The notes: a model not told the origin generated them from the letters alone. A DNA stretch of 64,000 bases from Nostoc sp. PCC 7107 (GCF_000316625.1 NC_019676.1:4296501-4360500); one strand, 5' to 3'; numbered from the stretch's first letter, positions 32,315-41,052 are shown. Numbers and translations: made by a program.

Positions 32315-34690
32315 ATGAGTCAACACTCACCAACATCAGCCTTGTGGAATTATGTAGTTGAATGTCTGCGCCTTTTATATTGGATTTACTTCAAGCCTTT
32401 TACCTTTGAACGCTGGCTGCGTGATATCCATCCAGAATTAAAACCTACAGACAACCCTTTTGATAGGCGCTCTAAGTTTCTTTCAAATCCCCGTTTACGT
32501 CGCTACGCTGGGCAAGTTTGGTGGTTAACTGCATTAGTACCAATCTTTACTGTATTGCTCTTTGCACCAGTTTACATACTGCTTAGTAGGGAATCATTTA
32601 ACTGGTTTCTAAGCTTAATTTTTTTGTTGGGCTGGCTAATAGGAAAAGTTTTAGACCGTAGTAGCAATAAAAATAGATTAGTTATTTTATTTGTTGCCGT
32701 CCTTACTATGTTTTTGGCTGCTACATTTTTATCTGGCGTGGCGTTCAGCGTGGCGATGGGTGTGGCGTTCAGCGTGGCGCTAGGCGTGGTGCCAGGCGTG
32801 ATGTTCAGTATAGGGTTCAGCGTAACGGTAGGCGTGGCGCTAGGCGTGATCTTCAGCATAGCGTTAAGCGTAACGGTAGGCATGATGAGAGACGTGGCGA
32901 TGGGTGTGGCGTTCGGCGTGGCGTTCGGCGTGGCGCTAGGCGTGGCGCTAGGCGTGGCGAGAGACGTGGCGATGGGTGTGGCGTTCGGCGTGGCGTGGGT
33001 TTTTGGTGTACTCAGAGTTTACTTTTGGTTGCCGGAATTGGTTTGGATGTTCATTACTTTTTTTATTTCTCGGTGGAAAAGTTCAGGAAGTTATTTACAA
33101 TATCTCCCTCTTTGGTTTGATGAATTGATTATTTTACCTCTGCCTTTCATGGATGTGATGATTGTAGAGGCTTACGCAGAAAACCCAGTCACTGCTCGTA
33201 AAACTATTGATTATTTAATTACATCGACAAACAAACAAAAAGTTGCAGCACAAGCAATCATTAAAATTGCTATAGATATTTTCAATCAATGCCGAAGATT
33301 AGGAGATATTGCCGATATTTCCTATCAACTAACATGGATTCCATCACCACCACCAACAGAACTTGGGACAATTATGCCCCAATTGTTAGATATTAGCCAA
33401 GGTGTAAAAGCATCACAAGAAGCAACCACACCATATCGACAATACGAGTTATTAGAACCTCCGATTAATGCCTTACAGAAACTAAAAAACACTCTGACTT
33501 TTGCCAAAAATCCTGCATTAGCTACTCAATTTGGCAGCATTGCAAACCGTTGGCTAACAATATTAAAAATAGCACAACGCACTTTAGCAGAAACAGCAAA
33601 ACAATCACAAGAAATTCGCCAAGTTTACATCGCTGGTAATTCTTTAGACCCCGTTACAGCTACAAATCGCTTTAAAGGGCGAATTGATATATTTCGAGAA
33701 ATTGAAACTCTAACACTTTCCGACCAGCCACCAATTTTATTACTCTACGGTAGACGCAGAACTGGCAAAACCTCTGCACTCAAATATTTACCAGACAAAG
33801 TTGTTCCTAATATCGTTCCTTTGTTGGTAGATTTACAAGGAGCAGCATCAGCCACAACACTTAAAGGATTCGCCGAAAATCTATCACAACAAATTATCAA
33901 TACTGCACGCCGCTTACCGCGCAAAATCTTCTTACCAAATCCAGATGCCAATAAACTAGCGGAAGATCCATTTCCGGCATTGCAAACTTGGTTAGCAGAA
34001 ATAGAACGCAGCAATTCTGGTAAGCGATTTCTTTTATGTTTAGACGAATATGAACGCTTGAGTGAAGTAGTTGCAGCTACAAAAAGCCGTGCGCCACTCA
34101 ACTTTATTCGCAATTTGCTGCAACATCAAAAACAATGGATTTTACTATTTAGTGGTTCCCATCAATTATCTGAACTTGAACCTTACTGGACTGATTATTT
34201 AATTAACACCCGCGCTTTGCGAATGAGTTATTTGCAAGAGTCAGAAGCCCGTGAATTAATTACCCAGCCTATAGAAGATTTTTCTAATATTTATGAATCA
34301 AGTGCTGTAGATTTAATTATTCAACTAACGTGCTGTCAACCTTATCTTGTGCAGTTGATGTGTTATGAGTTAGTAGAATTTTTAAACAAAGATATTAGAG
34401 CAAATCGCCGAGAACTAGAAAAAATCAAAGCCACCGCGCAAGATATACAAGAAATTATTCCCATTGTGCTAGAGCGAGGCGATCAATATTTTCGGGAAAT
34501 CTGGAATAATTTAACAGAGAATGACCGCAATTTACTTCAGCGAATAATTCAAGGTGAAACTCCCACACCACAAGATAAAGGAACAGTACGAAGGCTCACC
34601 CGTAAGGAAATTTTGACTCAAGAAGGTAATGCTTTTCAAGTGCCTTTAGTGCAGAAATATATTGAACAATTGCTAGAAGAAGAAAATTAG
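32315..34690 (+). CDS. Membrane AAA/STAND-type ATPase with tetrapeptide-repeat membrane domain
   Basis: This 791-residue protein has membrane segments at about 70-95 and 100-160, then a long hydrophobic repeat (about 141-230) made of G-V-A-F/L-type tetrapeptides with occasional RDV breaks, and another segment to about 250. The ATPase domain follows: RFKGRIDIFREIETL, Walker A YGRRRTGKTSALKYL, Walker B KRFLLCLDEYERL, sensor-like WILLFSGSHQL, and QLTCCQPYLVQLMCYEL. It is related to the broken ATPase just upstream, and the two may be ancestral duplicates. The function is unknown; such ATPases are often signalling or defence switches. Confidence 0.78.
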   Translation: MSQHSPTSALWNYVVECLRLLYWIYFKPFTFERWLRDIHPELKPTDNPFDRRSKFLSNPRLRRYAGQVWWLTALVPIFTVLLFAPVYILLSRESFNWFLSLIFLLGWLIGKVLDRSSNKNRLVILFVAVLTMFLAATFLSGVAFSVAMGVAFSVALGVVPGVMFSIGFSVTVGVALGVIFSIALSVTVGMMRDVAMGVAFGVAFGVALGVALGVARDVAMGVAFGVAWVFGVLRVYFWLPELVWMFITFFISRWKSSGSYLQYLPLWFDELIILPLPFMDVMIVEAYAENPVTARKTIDYLITSTNKQKVAAQAIIKIAIDIFNQCRRLGDIADISYQLTWIPSPPPTELGTIMPQLLDISQGVKASQEATTPYRQYELLEPPINALQKLKNTLTFAKNPALATQFGSIANRWLTILKIAQRTLAETAKQSQEIRQVYIAGNSLDPVTATNRFKGRIDIFREIETLTLSDQPPILLLYGRRRTGKTSALKYLPDKVVPNIVPLLVDLQGAASATTLKGFAENLSQQIINTARRLPRKIFLPNPDANKLAEDPFPALQTWLAEIERSNSGKRFLLCLDEYERLSEVVAATKSRAPLNFIRNLLQHQKQWILLFSGSHQLSELEPYWTDYLINTRALRMSYLQESEARELITQPIEDFSNIYESSAVDLIIQLTCCQPYLVQLMCYELVEFLNKDIRANRRELEKIKATAQDIQEIIPIVLERGDQYFREIWNNLTENDRNLLQRIIQGETPTPQDKGTVRRLTRKEILTQEGNAFQVPLVQKYIEQLLEEEN
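32736..33000 (+). repeat. 12-bp coding minisatellite (GGCGTGGCG-type units)
   Basis: Units such as TTCGGCGTGGCG, CTAGGCGTGGCG and ATGGGTGTGGCG repeat with 12-bp period for about 265 bp inside the ATPase gene. They encode (F/L/M)-G/S-V-A tetrapeptides. Two near-identical blocks starting AGAGACGTGGCGATGGGTG suggest recent internal duplication. Confidence 0.8.
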
Positions 34691-34702
34691 TACTACCAAA
34701 TT

Positions 34703-35362
34703 ATGTTCATCGATCATGATCGTTTATTTAAAGAATTAATCTCTACATTTTTTACTGAATTTATCGACTTATTTCTTCCTGCTGTTGCTGGTGATATAAA
34801 TAAGGACTCGATTCAATTTTTACCAGAACAATTACTTGTCGATGTGACTGCGGGAGATAAAAAAATCATAGATTTACTTGCAAAAGTAAAATATCGAGAA
34901 CAAGATACTTTCTTCCTAATTCATGTTGAAGCTCAATCTTATACACAGCAAGATTTTGCAAAACGAATGTTTAAATATTTTGCAAGACTTTACGAAAAAT
35001 ATGATTTACCAATCTACCCCGTCGTAATTTTCTCTTTTGATGAACCACTAAGACAAGAACCACAAACGCATAGCATTACCTTTCCTGATTTAGACGTACT
35101 CAAATTTGAATTTGCTGCAATTCAATTAAATAGAATTAGTTGGCGAGATTATTTAAATCAACAAAACCCAGTTGCAGCAGCACTAATGTCCAAAATGAAT
35201 ATTTCACCAGCAGAATGTCCGCAGGTGAAAGCCGAATGTTTGCGGCTATTAACTACTTTAAAATTAGATCCTGCAAGAATGCAATTGATTTCCGGCTTTG
35301 TTGATACTTATTTAAATTTAAATGAAGCCGAAGAACAAACTTTTAAGGCGGTAATTAAGTAG
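34703..35362 (+). pseudogene. Rpn/PD-(D/E)XK-nuclease family protein, 5' part, disrupted by IS
   Basis: The 219-residue part begins DHDRLFKELISTFFTEFIDLFLP, the usual start of Rpn/DUF4351-type recombination-promoting nucleases. It contains the core KIIDLLAKVKYREQDTFFLIHVEAQS, with the D...E-x-Q nuclease residues, and YPVVIFSFDEP. The frame stops at a TAG formed at the IS left end. The missing C-terminal tail is recognisable beyond the IS at 36477-36694. The nuclease core itself is intact, so a truncated protein might still be made. Confidence 0.8.
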
Positions 35363-35414
35363 CTGGTTGCAATTAAATATAAGATAAAGTGAGTTCAAAA
35401 ACAGATGCGACTAG

Positions 35415-35900
35415 ATGCCTGCTCCATTACGAGTGACATTAACAGATTTAGAAGATTTGACACTGGCTCAGTTGCGAGAAGCGACAACCGTTCCTCAACG
35501 CACACGAGATCGCGCCCACATGATTCGATTAAATGCTCAAGGATGGAATGTACCAGCAATTGCCCAGATTTTTGAATGTCACGAACATACGGTAAGAGCA
35601 ACACTGCGGCGATGGCAGAGCTTGGGATTGGGGGGATTGTGGGAAAGAGCAGGACGAGGAGCAAAGCGTAAATGGCTGGAAGCGGACTTAGCATACTTAG
35701 AGCATTGTTTAGAGGTAGAACCCCGTACCTATAACAGTTTGCAGTTATCACAAAAGTTGGCTCAACAGAGAAATGTACAGCTCAGTCCAGACCGTCTGCG
35801 ACGTTTGCTCAAAAAAAAGGCTGGAGATGGAAACGCACGCGTCATAGCCATAAAGGGAAACAAGATCCAGACAAACGAGAACTTAAACAAGCAGACCTAG
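35415..35900 (+). CDS. IS630-like transposase OrfA (helix-turn-helix part)
   Basis: The 161-residue frame starts at ATG 35415. It holds two helix-turn-helix regions: RDRAHMIRLNAQGWNVPAIA with CHEHTVRATLRRWQ, and NSLQLSQKLAQQRNVQLSPDRLRRLLKKK. These bind the terminal repeats. After LLKKK (the A8 tract) the zero-frame residues AGDGNARVIAIKGNK lose family character, while the -1 frame continues with GWRWKRTRHSHKGK, the conserved linker. The natural full product is therefore the OrfAB fusion spanning 35415-36475. Confidence 0.85.
   Translation: MPAPLRVTLTDLEDLTLAQLREATTVPQRTRDRAHMIRLNAQGWNVPAIAQIFECHEHTVRATLRRWQSLGLGGLWERAGRGAKRKWLEADLAYLEHCLEVEPRTYNSLQLSQKLAQQRNVQLSPDRLRRLLKKKAGDGNARVIAIKGNKIQTNENLNKQT
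35811..35819 (+). promoter_or_regulatory. -1 ribosomal frameshift site (A AAA AAG)
   Basis: Eight A residues at 35811-35818 are followed by G. In the OrfA frame this reads AAA AAA AAG, a canonical slippery heptamer for -1 frameshifting. Slippage joins LRRLLKKK to the OrfB frame (GWRWKR). RNA polymerase slippage on A8 would have the same effect. Confidence 0.75.
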
Positions 35901-36475
35901 ATATCTTGAAGCAAGCGGCAGCAGATGGTTATGTTGAACTGAAATACCTTGACGAATCTGGATGTTGTCGTTGGAGTCCTGTCAGCTATAGTTACAGCCG
36001 TATTGGTAGCCAAAAACTCATGCCACAAGTAGGTAGTCGTGGTGGTCGTATTAGCATTTTGGGTTTATGGGAACCTCAAACCAGTTTTGAGTATGCCTTA
36101 GTTCAAGGTGGGTTCAAAACACCGCGTTACATTGAAGTGATGGATTTGGTTGCAGCTAAAGCACAACAAACTTTAGATGAAACTGGTCAAATCACTGTGG
36201 TTGTTCAAGACAATGGCTCCTTGCATCGGAGTAACAAAGCAAAACAACGATGGCAACAATGGCAAGAACAAGGACTATACTTGTTTTTCTTACCACCCTA
36301 TTGTTCTCAAATGAATCGAATTGAGGAGGAGTGGCATCAATTGAAGACTCATGAAATTGCTGGACAGATGTTTGATAATAATTATGATTTAGCGATGGCT
36401 ATTATTGATGGCATTGAAGCCAGAAGCCTTAAGGATGGATATGCTCTTGAGCGTTTTATATTTAATTGCGCCTAG
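35813..36475 (+). CDS. IS630-like transposase OrfB (DDE catalytic part)
   Basis: This frame is entered by the frameshift; the first in-frame initiation codon downstream is only a TTG at 35906. The catalytic acidic triad is present: LKYLDESGCCRWSP (first D), TVVVQDNGSLHRS (second D) and MNRIEEEWHQLKTHEI (E). LFFLPPYCSQMNRIE is the usual stretch before the last residue. All catalytic positions are intact, so the element may be active. The stop codon lies inside the right terminal repeat. Confidence 0.85.
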   Translation, partial: KKGWRWKRTRHSHKGKQDPDKRELKQADLDILKQAAADGYVELKYLDESGCCRWSPVSYSYSRIGSQKLMPQVGSRGGRISILGLWEPQTSFEYALVQGGFKTPRYIEVMDLVAAKAQQTLDETGQITVVVQDNGSLHRSNKAKQRWQQWQEQGLYLFFLPPYCSQMNRIEEEWHQLKTHEIAGQMFDNNYDLAMAIIDGIEARSLKDGYALERFIFNCA

Positions 36476-36476
36476 C

Positions 36477-36694
36477 TACTTACTACAATGGGATTAGATG
36501 AAAAGGAGGAATATATGGAAATTATCACAAGCTGGGAAAAAAAAGCATTAGAGAAAGTAGCCGTTAACTCTCTACGTGAAGGTTTATCAGTGGAAACGGT
36601 AGCGCGAATTACTGGGTTAACAGTAGAGCAAGTACAAGAATTACAGATAAAATTAGCAGATGTCTCTCAAGAAGAGTCAAGAGAAGAAAATTAG
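36477..36694 (+). pseudogene. Rpn/PD-(D/E)XK family protein, 3' part displaced by IS
   Basis: The frame with MGLDEKEEYMEIITSWEKKAL and a C-terminal SVETVARITGLTVEQVQELQ is the typical tail of Rpn-type proteins. Simple removal of the IS plus one TA leaves it one frame out of phase with the 5' part. Removing both TA pairs would restore a continuous reading frame (IK-LTTMGLDEKEE). A small indel at the junction is therefore likely. A start at ATG 36488 could allow separate expression, but this is doubtful. Confidence 0.72.
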
Positions 36695-36767
36695 GCAATA
36701 TCACTTTTTTACAAGTATTGCAGATGCGATCGCTTAAAATATAATTGATTTATCTAAAGGATTTACA

Positions 36768-37373
36768 GTGTCTGCAAAAGATATTTTTGATGAATCAGTT
36801 AAAAAACTTGGCAATGTTCTCCAGAACTTAGTTGACATCTCAGCAGATGAACTCGCACAATTAACTCACGTTTTTCAACCCAAAACTTTAAAAACGGGAG
36901 ATTTCCTGATTCGCGCGGGTGAAATTCCTGCTGAAATTGGATTTGTGGCTTCAGGCATTTTACGGCTTTACTATGTAAACTCAGCAGGTGGTGAATTCAC
37001 AAAATCATTTTGTCCAGAAAATCATTTTGTGACTGCTTATAGGGCGCTAATTTTAAAACAACCTGCCCAATTTTTTATTGAAGCTTTAGAAGATTCATTA
37101 TTACTAGTTGCAGATTATAGTCAGTACGTCCAATTATGTACAGAAAATTCTTGTTTACAGACAATAAATCATAAATTAGTTGAGGCATTGTTTCTCAAGA
37201 AAGAGAAACGTGAGGCAGAGTTGCTTCTAGATGACGCAACAACAAGATACCAAAATTTTTTGAGAGAGTATCCCGATTTAGAACAGCGAGTTAAACAATA
37301 TCACATTGCATCTTATTTGGGGATTTCGCCTGTGTCTCTCAGTCGCATTCGCAAAAATCTTCCGGTTAATTAA
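36768..37373 (+). CDS. Crp/Fnr-family transcription regulator
   Basis: The 201-residue protein starts at GTG with AAAGGA upstream. The cyclic-nucleotide-binding-like beta-barrel covers residues ~25-130 (LTHVFQPKTLKTGDFLIRAGEIPAEIGFVASGILRLYYV). The C-terminal helix-turn-helix reads RVKQYHIASYLGISPVSLSRIRKNL. The cNMP phosphate-binding RxS motif is not obvious, so the ligand is uncertain. It is 186 bp upstream of an SDR enzyme gene that it may control. Confidence 0.85.
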   Translation: MSAKDIFDESVKKLGNVLQNLVDISADELAQLTHVFQPKTLKTGDFLIRAGEIPAEIGFVASGILRLYYVNSAGGEFTKSFCPENHFVTAYRALILKQPAQFFIEALEDSLLLVADYSQYVQLCTENSCLQTINHKLVEALFLKKEKREAELLLDDATTRYQNFLREYPDLEQRVKQYHIASYLGISPVSLSRIRKNLPVN

Positions 37374-37558
37374 CATAGGTTAATGACTGCGCCATAATTC
37401 TAGATTACATCTGAAGAAGATGTTATGAATGCGATCGCTTTTATAAAGCAATGCTGAAAACAAGATTACGTCCTTTCATGCTATACACAAGCTTTCTGGC
37501 GTTTTTGGGCTGCGGTGTCCGCAATCCAAGTATCAAATTGTCAAGAACAAAAGCCACA

Positions 37559-38284
37559 ATGTCAACCCACAGTAACATAGTGTTGATTACTGGCGGTTCA
37601 TCAGGAATTGGTTTAGCACTAGCTCGAAAATTTCTGCAAGGACAAAATACAGTGATTATTACTGGGCGGGATTCACAGAAGTTAGCTGATGTTAAACAAA
37701 TCTTACCTGATATCATCACTGAAGTTGCTGATTTAAGAGATTTAAATGCCCTACAACAACTAGTCAATCGCTACCCAAATGTGAATATTCTGATTAACAA
37801 TGCCGGGATTCAATACAACTATGAATTTCTCAATCCAGAAATAACACCAGAATTAATCGACGCAGAATTACGCACTAATTTAATTGCCCCACTGCAATTG
37901 ATTAAACTAATGTTACCTCATCTCCAGCAACAACCAAAGGCTGCTATTATTAATGTTTCTTCTGGTTTGGGGTTAGTTCCTAAACAAAGTGCGCCTGTTT
38001 ATTGCGGTAGTAAAGCAGGACTACATATTGCAACTAAAGCTTTACGGTGGCAACTGGAAACTACATCTATTAAAGTGTTTGAAATTATTGCGCCTTTAGT
38101 TGATACACCAATGACTCAAGGACGGGGTAAAGGAAAAATATCACCTGATACACTGGTGGATGAATTTTGGCGTAATTTTACCCGCGATCGCTATGAAATG
38201 CAAATCGGTAAAACTAAACTGCTGTTTTTTCTCAACCGCTGGTTTCCCCAGATAGCTGAAAAAATTCTCCGCCGAGGAATTTAA
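37559..38284 (+). CDS. Short-chain dehydrogenase/reductase (SDR)
   Basis: The start is taken at ATG 37559 (MSTHSNIVLITGGSSGIGLA), because the 36 residues before it in the open frame do not resemble an SDR. The nucleotide-binding motif is TGGSSGIG, the NNAG motif is present (INNAGIQYNYEF), and the active site is S(SSGLG)...Y-x3-K (VYCGSKAG). At 241 residues it is a classical SDR similar to DltE-type enzymes. NAD(P)-dependent oxidoreduction of an unknown substrate. It probably forms a unit with the Crp/Fnr gene. Confidence 0.88.
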   Translation: MSTHSNIVLITGGSSGIGLALARKFLQGQNTVIITGRDSQKLADVKQILPDIITEVADLRDLNALQQLVNRYPNVNILINNAGIQYNYEFLNPEITPELIDAELRTNLIAPLQLIKLMLPHLQQQPKAAIINVSSGLGLVPKQSAPVYCGSKAGLHIATKALRWQLETTSIKVFEIIAPLVDTPMTQGRGKGKISPDTLVDEFWRNFTRDRYEMQIGKTKLLFFLNRWFPQIAEKILRRGI

Positions 38285-38288
38285 GTTG

Positions 38289-38480
38289 GCAATTACAATG
38301 TGAACAATCGCAATTCATCTTTCAACCATCACAATCACAATGTGAGCGATCGCATTTATTATTTCCACTATCACAATCACAATGGGAGCGATCGCAATTT
38401 ATCTTTCAACCATCACAATCATAATGTGAGCGATCGCAATTTATCTTTCAACCATCACAATCATAATGTGAGTGATCGCA
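38289..38480 (+). repeat. 42-bp tandem repeat array containing HIP1, array 2
   Basis: Five units with 42-bp period. The HIP1 position falls at 38304 (degenerate), 38346, 38388, 38430 (all exact GCGATCGC) and 38472 (GTGATCGC). The consensus contains ATCACAATCACAATGTGA followed by GCGATCGCAATTTATC. The unit and orientation are the same as at 30836-30984. Confidence 0.9.
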
Positions 38481-38517
38481 AAACTTACACTCTGACACTC
38501 CTACACCCTTTCTTCTA

Positions 38518-40206
38518 TTACCCTTTATGCGATACTCGTTCTTCCCGCCACAATTGATATAAACGATTTGCTGGCATTGTTAAATATAAAATATCTCCGT
38601 CCACCAGTTGTGTTGTCAGTAATTCCCAACCTTGGACACGTTGAGAGTTAGTTTCCAGATATAACGGTACAAAGTCAGCAGACATGGCTATTTCTTTGAC
38701 CAGTAGACCGCAAAAGGGATGTGATGGTGTAATCAATGTGGCAAAGGCTACCCAAAGTTTATCGGCGGTAATGCCATTACCAAGAATGCGTCCCCCTAAA
38801 GCCGCCGCCGCAAAGGCTGGCGCTGCTAGTTCTGCGGGACTGAGGACGGCTTCAAAATCAAAAACTTGTTGCGCCATCCTCGCAAAATCGGGGTCAGCAT
38901 AATGGACAATTACGGGAATTTTTGGGGCTATACCTTTGGCTTTTAAAGCAATTTCTAGGTTAGTCGCATCATTGCTAGTTACAGCTAACACCGCCGCCGC
39001 AGAGGTAATATTAATGGTTTGCAAAATAGTACGGAAACTAGCATCACCTTGAATTACAGGAATCCCCAACCCGCGCACTGAGTTAACATACTTATTATTA
39101 GAGTCAGTTTCAATAGCGATGACTTCATACCCACTGGTATGAAGCTGCTGGACAATTTTGCTGCCGATACCGCTTAAGCCGCAGACAATATAATGATGGC
39201 GTTGAGGAATTCTAGCTGCATCCCAAAACTGCTTGAAACGGTTTCCCAAAACAAAATCCGTTAGCATGGCGTACCAAATCCCAATCACCACTGCGCCAAT
39301 TAGCATAATTATAATGGTGAATAACTTGATACTATTAGGCGCGTTTTCAACAATTTTATCGTTACCGCCTGCGCCAGTAATCATGCCAACAGAAAAATAC
39401 AAAGCATCGATCACAGATAAACTCAGTTCTGTAGACCGATAAGTGAGTGTAGCGATCGCAATAATTACCATCAACACAACCGCACCAATCACCACCGATT
39501 TGCCATGTTGTTGAAACTGGCGCAGACTGGTACAAACCTTCAATACTTTTTTAATTAACGACCTGCGAATAGAACGAATCCGGGGTTGAATCGCTACAAT
39601 TAAGCGATCGCCTACTTGTAATTCTTGCCCAGACAACACCCCATGTATTAAATTCATCTCCCCTTGCATGGGCAAATAATAAATCGGCATTCGTGCGGGT
39701 TCTTCCCACAAATCGCTCAAATTCCACCCTAACCAAGGATGGTTCTCATCAATATATTCTTCTTGGACAGGCCAAGTTTGATCAAATAATTTGATTTGTC
39801 CTATGGCTTGATTGCCTAAAGCCGCAAATGTAAATAATGGTGCGGCTAATCCCACAACACTCATACTCAAATGATCTGGTAGAGTTTGATCTAAACGCTC
39901 ACCCAAATTTGTATTATAAAAGCGGTTAATAATGCGAATTCGCGGATTTAATACCCGCGCCTGCATCAGAATTGACAAATTCAACGTATCTTCAGAACCA
40001 GCTATAACCAAAGTATGTGCTTGGTGAATTCCCGCAGCTGTGAGAGTTGCCGCCGCGTGTAAGTTACCAATAATTACATCTGATGAACATTCGCTGGGGA
40101 TTGGTTTGTGATGGATACCCACAACCGATGCGCCCTGCTGTCTCAGCAGACGAAAGATTTTATATCCAGTACGTCCTAAGCCGCAAACAATAATTCGAGG
40201 TTTCAT
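38518..40206 (-). CDS. RCK/TrkA-N ion-channel-type protein (RCK-pore-RCK)
   Basis: The 562-residue protein starts with a Rossmann RCK domain (IIVCGLGRTGYKIFRLLRQQG, then DVIIGNLHAAATLTAAGI). A membrane part (about 240-325) has two helices around a pore-like loop (VIDALYFSVGMITGAGGND). A second RCK domain follows (HYIVCGLSGIGSKIVQQLHTSG, VIQGDASFRTILQTINI) plus a C-terminal TrkA-C-like region. The pore loop lacks the TVGYG potassium filter; TGAGG stands in its place. Ion transport with nucleotide gating is a family-level inference. The selectivity is unknown. Confidence 0.82.
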   Translation of the reverse strand: MKPRIIVCGLGRTGYKIFRLLRQQGASVVGIHHKPIPSECSSDVIIGNLHAAATLTAAGIHQAHTLVIAGSEDTLNLSILMQARVLNPRIRIINRFYNTNLGERLDQTLPDHLSMSVVGLAAPLFTFAALGNQAIGQIKLFDQTWPVQEEYIDENHPWLGWNLSDLWEEPARMPIYYLPMQGEMNLIHGVLSGQELQVGDRLIVAIQPRIRSIRRSLIKKVLKVCTSLRQFQQHGKSVVIGAVVLMVIIAIATLTYRSTELSLSVIDALYFSVGMITGAGGNDKIVENAPNSIKLFTIIIMLIGAVVIGIWYAMLTDFVLGNRFKQFWDAARIPQRHHYIVCGLSGIGSKIVQQLHTSGYEVIAIETDSNNKYVNSVRGLGIPVIQGDASFRTILQTINITSAAAVLAVTSNDATNLEIALKAKGIAPKIPVIVHYADPDFARMAQQVFDFEAVLSPAELAAPAFAAAALGGRILGNGITADKLWVAFATLITPSHPFCGLLVKEIAMSADFVPLYLETNSQRVQGWELLTTQLVDGDILYLTMPANRLYQLWREERVSHKG

Positions 40207-40384
40207 GAGACAGCTGATAGTAGGAATGCGTAATTTGTCGTCATTAACAATATTGTGGCGTTGTTTCTTAGGGTGTAACTGTAACTGGAAACACCTTAGT
40301 GATAAATCAAATTAATTAGGCATTTTTGCGACATTTGCTGAGTCAATTTATGAGTAATAGTTAGTATAATGAACATTTTGAATT

Positions 40385-40876
40385 ATGAATAAGTTGGCAA
40401 AATTGACAATTTTTACTCGTATTTTATGCCCACTAGTTGCAGCAGGAGCGATCGCTTCTACAGCGCAAGCACAACCTTCACAGAGTCCACTCGCTGAACC
40501 CAATGTGCAATTAAAAGTGCAACGTACAAGCGGAAGTTGTCCGCAGATAGTTGGTTTGTGGTGGTTAACGCTACCCTATGAAGGTGGTGCTGAACATACT
40601 GTAATTGCCGACACTAGAGCTTTTGCCGATACAACTAAATTAGTTCCATCAAAGAATCAAAATTTTGTAGAGTTCGTTTCACCTTTACGCAATAACTACG
40701 CATCTTGTGTGGGTCAAACCCAAGGTCAGGAATATCCTTTTTATAGTGTGCAATTCAAAAACAAACAGGCATATTTCCGTGTAGACTTGCGGAAAATTCC
40801 AGTACCAGAAACTCTCATTAGTTACAAAACTGTAACAACTTCTCGTCCTTATGTACGGTGGGCGATCGCAGATTAG
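40385..40876 (+). CDS. Secreted protein of unknown function
   Basis: The 163-residue protein has a signal peptide (ILCPLVAAGAIASTAQAQ). The mature part contains two Cys (SGSCPQIVGLWW and NNYASCVGQTQG), likely a disulfide, and beta-strand patterns such as FVEFVSPLRNNYASC. No recognised domain. It is divergent from the channel gene and is followed by a dispersed repeat. Confidence 0.6.
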   Translation: MNKLAKLTIFTRILCPLVAAGAIASTAQAQPSQSPLAEPNVQLKVQRTSGSCPQIVGLWWLTLPYEGGAEHTVIADTRAFADTTKLVPSKNQNFVEFVSPLRNNYASCVGQTQGQEYPFYSVQFKNKQAYFRVDLRKIPVPETLISYKTVTTSRPYVRWAIAD

Positions 40877-40950
40877 GAAACAAGTATGAAGTATGAACTC
40901 TGAAGTCTGAAATTAATTAAGAGACCTGTATATACATATCTTGCAGCAAG

Positions 40951-41052
40951 CCACTGAAGTTGCAGCTACAAGGATAAAACTTCTGTTTTGCATTAGTCCG
41001 CGTTCCGCTTTGCTGTTTGCCGCAGGCTAGGCGGACTTTGTTTTTATAGCCG
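40951..41052. repeat. Dispersed intergenic repeat (CTGAAGTCGCGGCTAC family), copy 2
   Basis: CCACTGAAGTTGCAGCTACA at the start and CTAGGCGGACTTTGTTTTTA with TATAGCCG at the end match the copy at 14364-14460. This copy has an additional GC-rich segment (TTCCGCTTTGCTGTTTGCCG) within the hairpin loop. Confidence 0.6.

Larger units (their letters stand above)
35362..36476 (+). mobile_element. IS630-family-like insertion sequence
   Basis: The element of 1115 bp has 21-bp imperfect terminal inverted repeats: GCTGGTTGCAATTAAATATAA at the left and the complement of TTATATTTAATTGCGCCTAGC at the right (about 18 of 21 match). It is flanked on both sides by TA (35360-35361 and 36477-36478), the target duplication typical of IS630/Tc1-mariner elements. 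It encodes a transposase in two frames joined by a frameshift, and has inserted into the Rpn-type nuclease gene. Confidence 0.88.

Noticed and set aside
32572-32883. Minus-strand Thr/Pro/Asn-rich frame of 103 codons
   Set aside because: It is a reverse-frame shadow of the 12-bp minisatellite in the membrane ATPase gene.
37451-37558. N-terminal 36-residue extension of the SDR protein
   Set aside because: It does not resemble SDR sequence, and the normal family start is at the ATG at 37559.
38300-38557. Open frame encoding a 14-residue His/Asn-rich periodic peptide (NHHNHNVSDR type)
   Set aside because: It is produced by the 42-bp repeat array (42 is a multiple of 3) and has no ribosome-binding site or conserved domain; treated as repeat, not as a gene.
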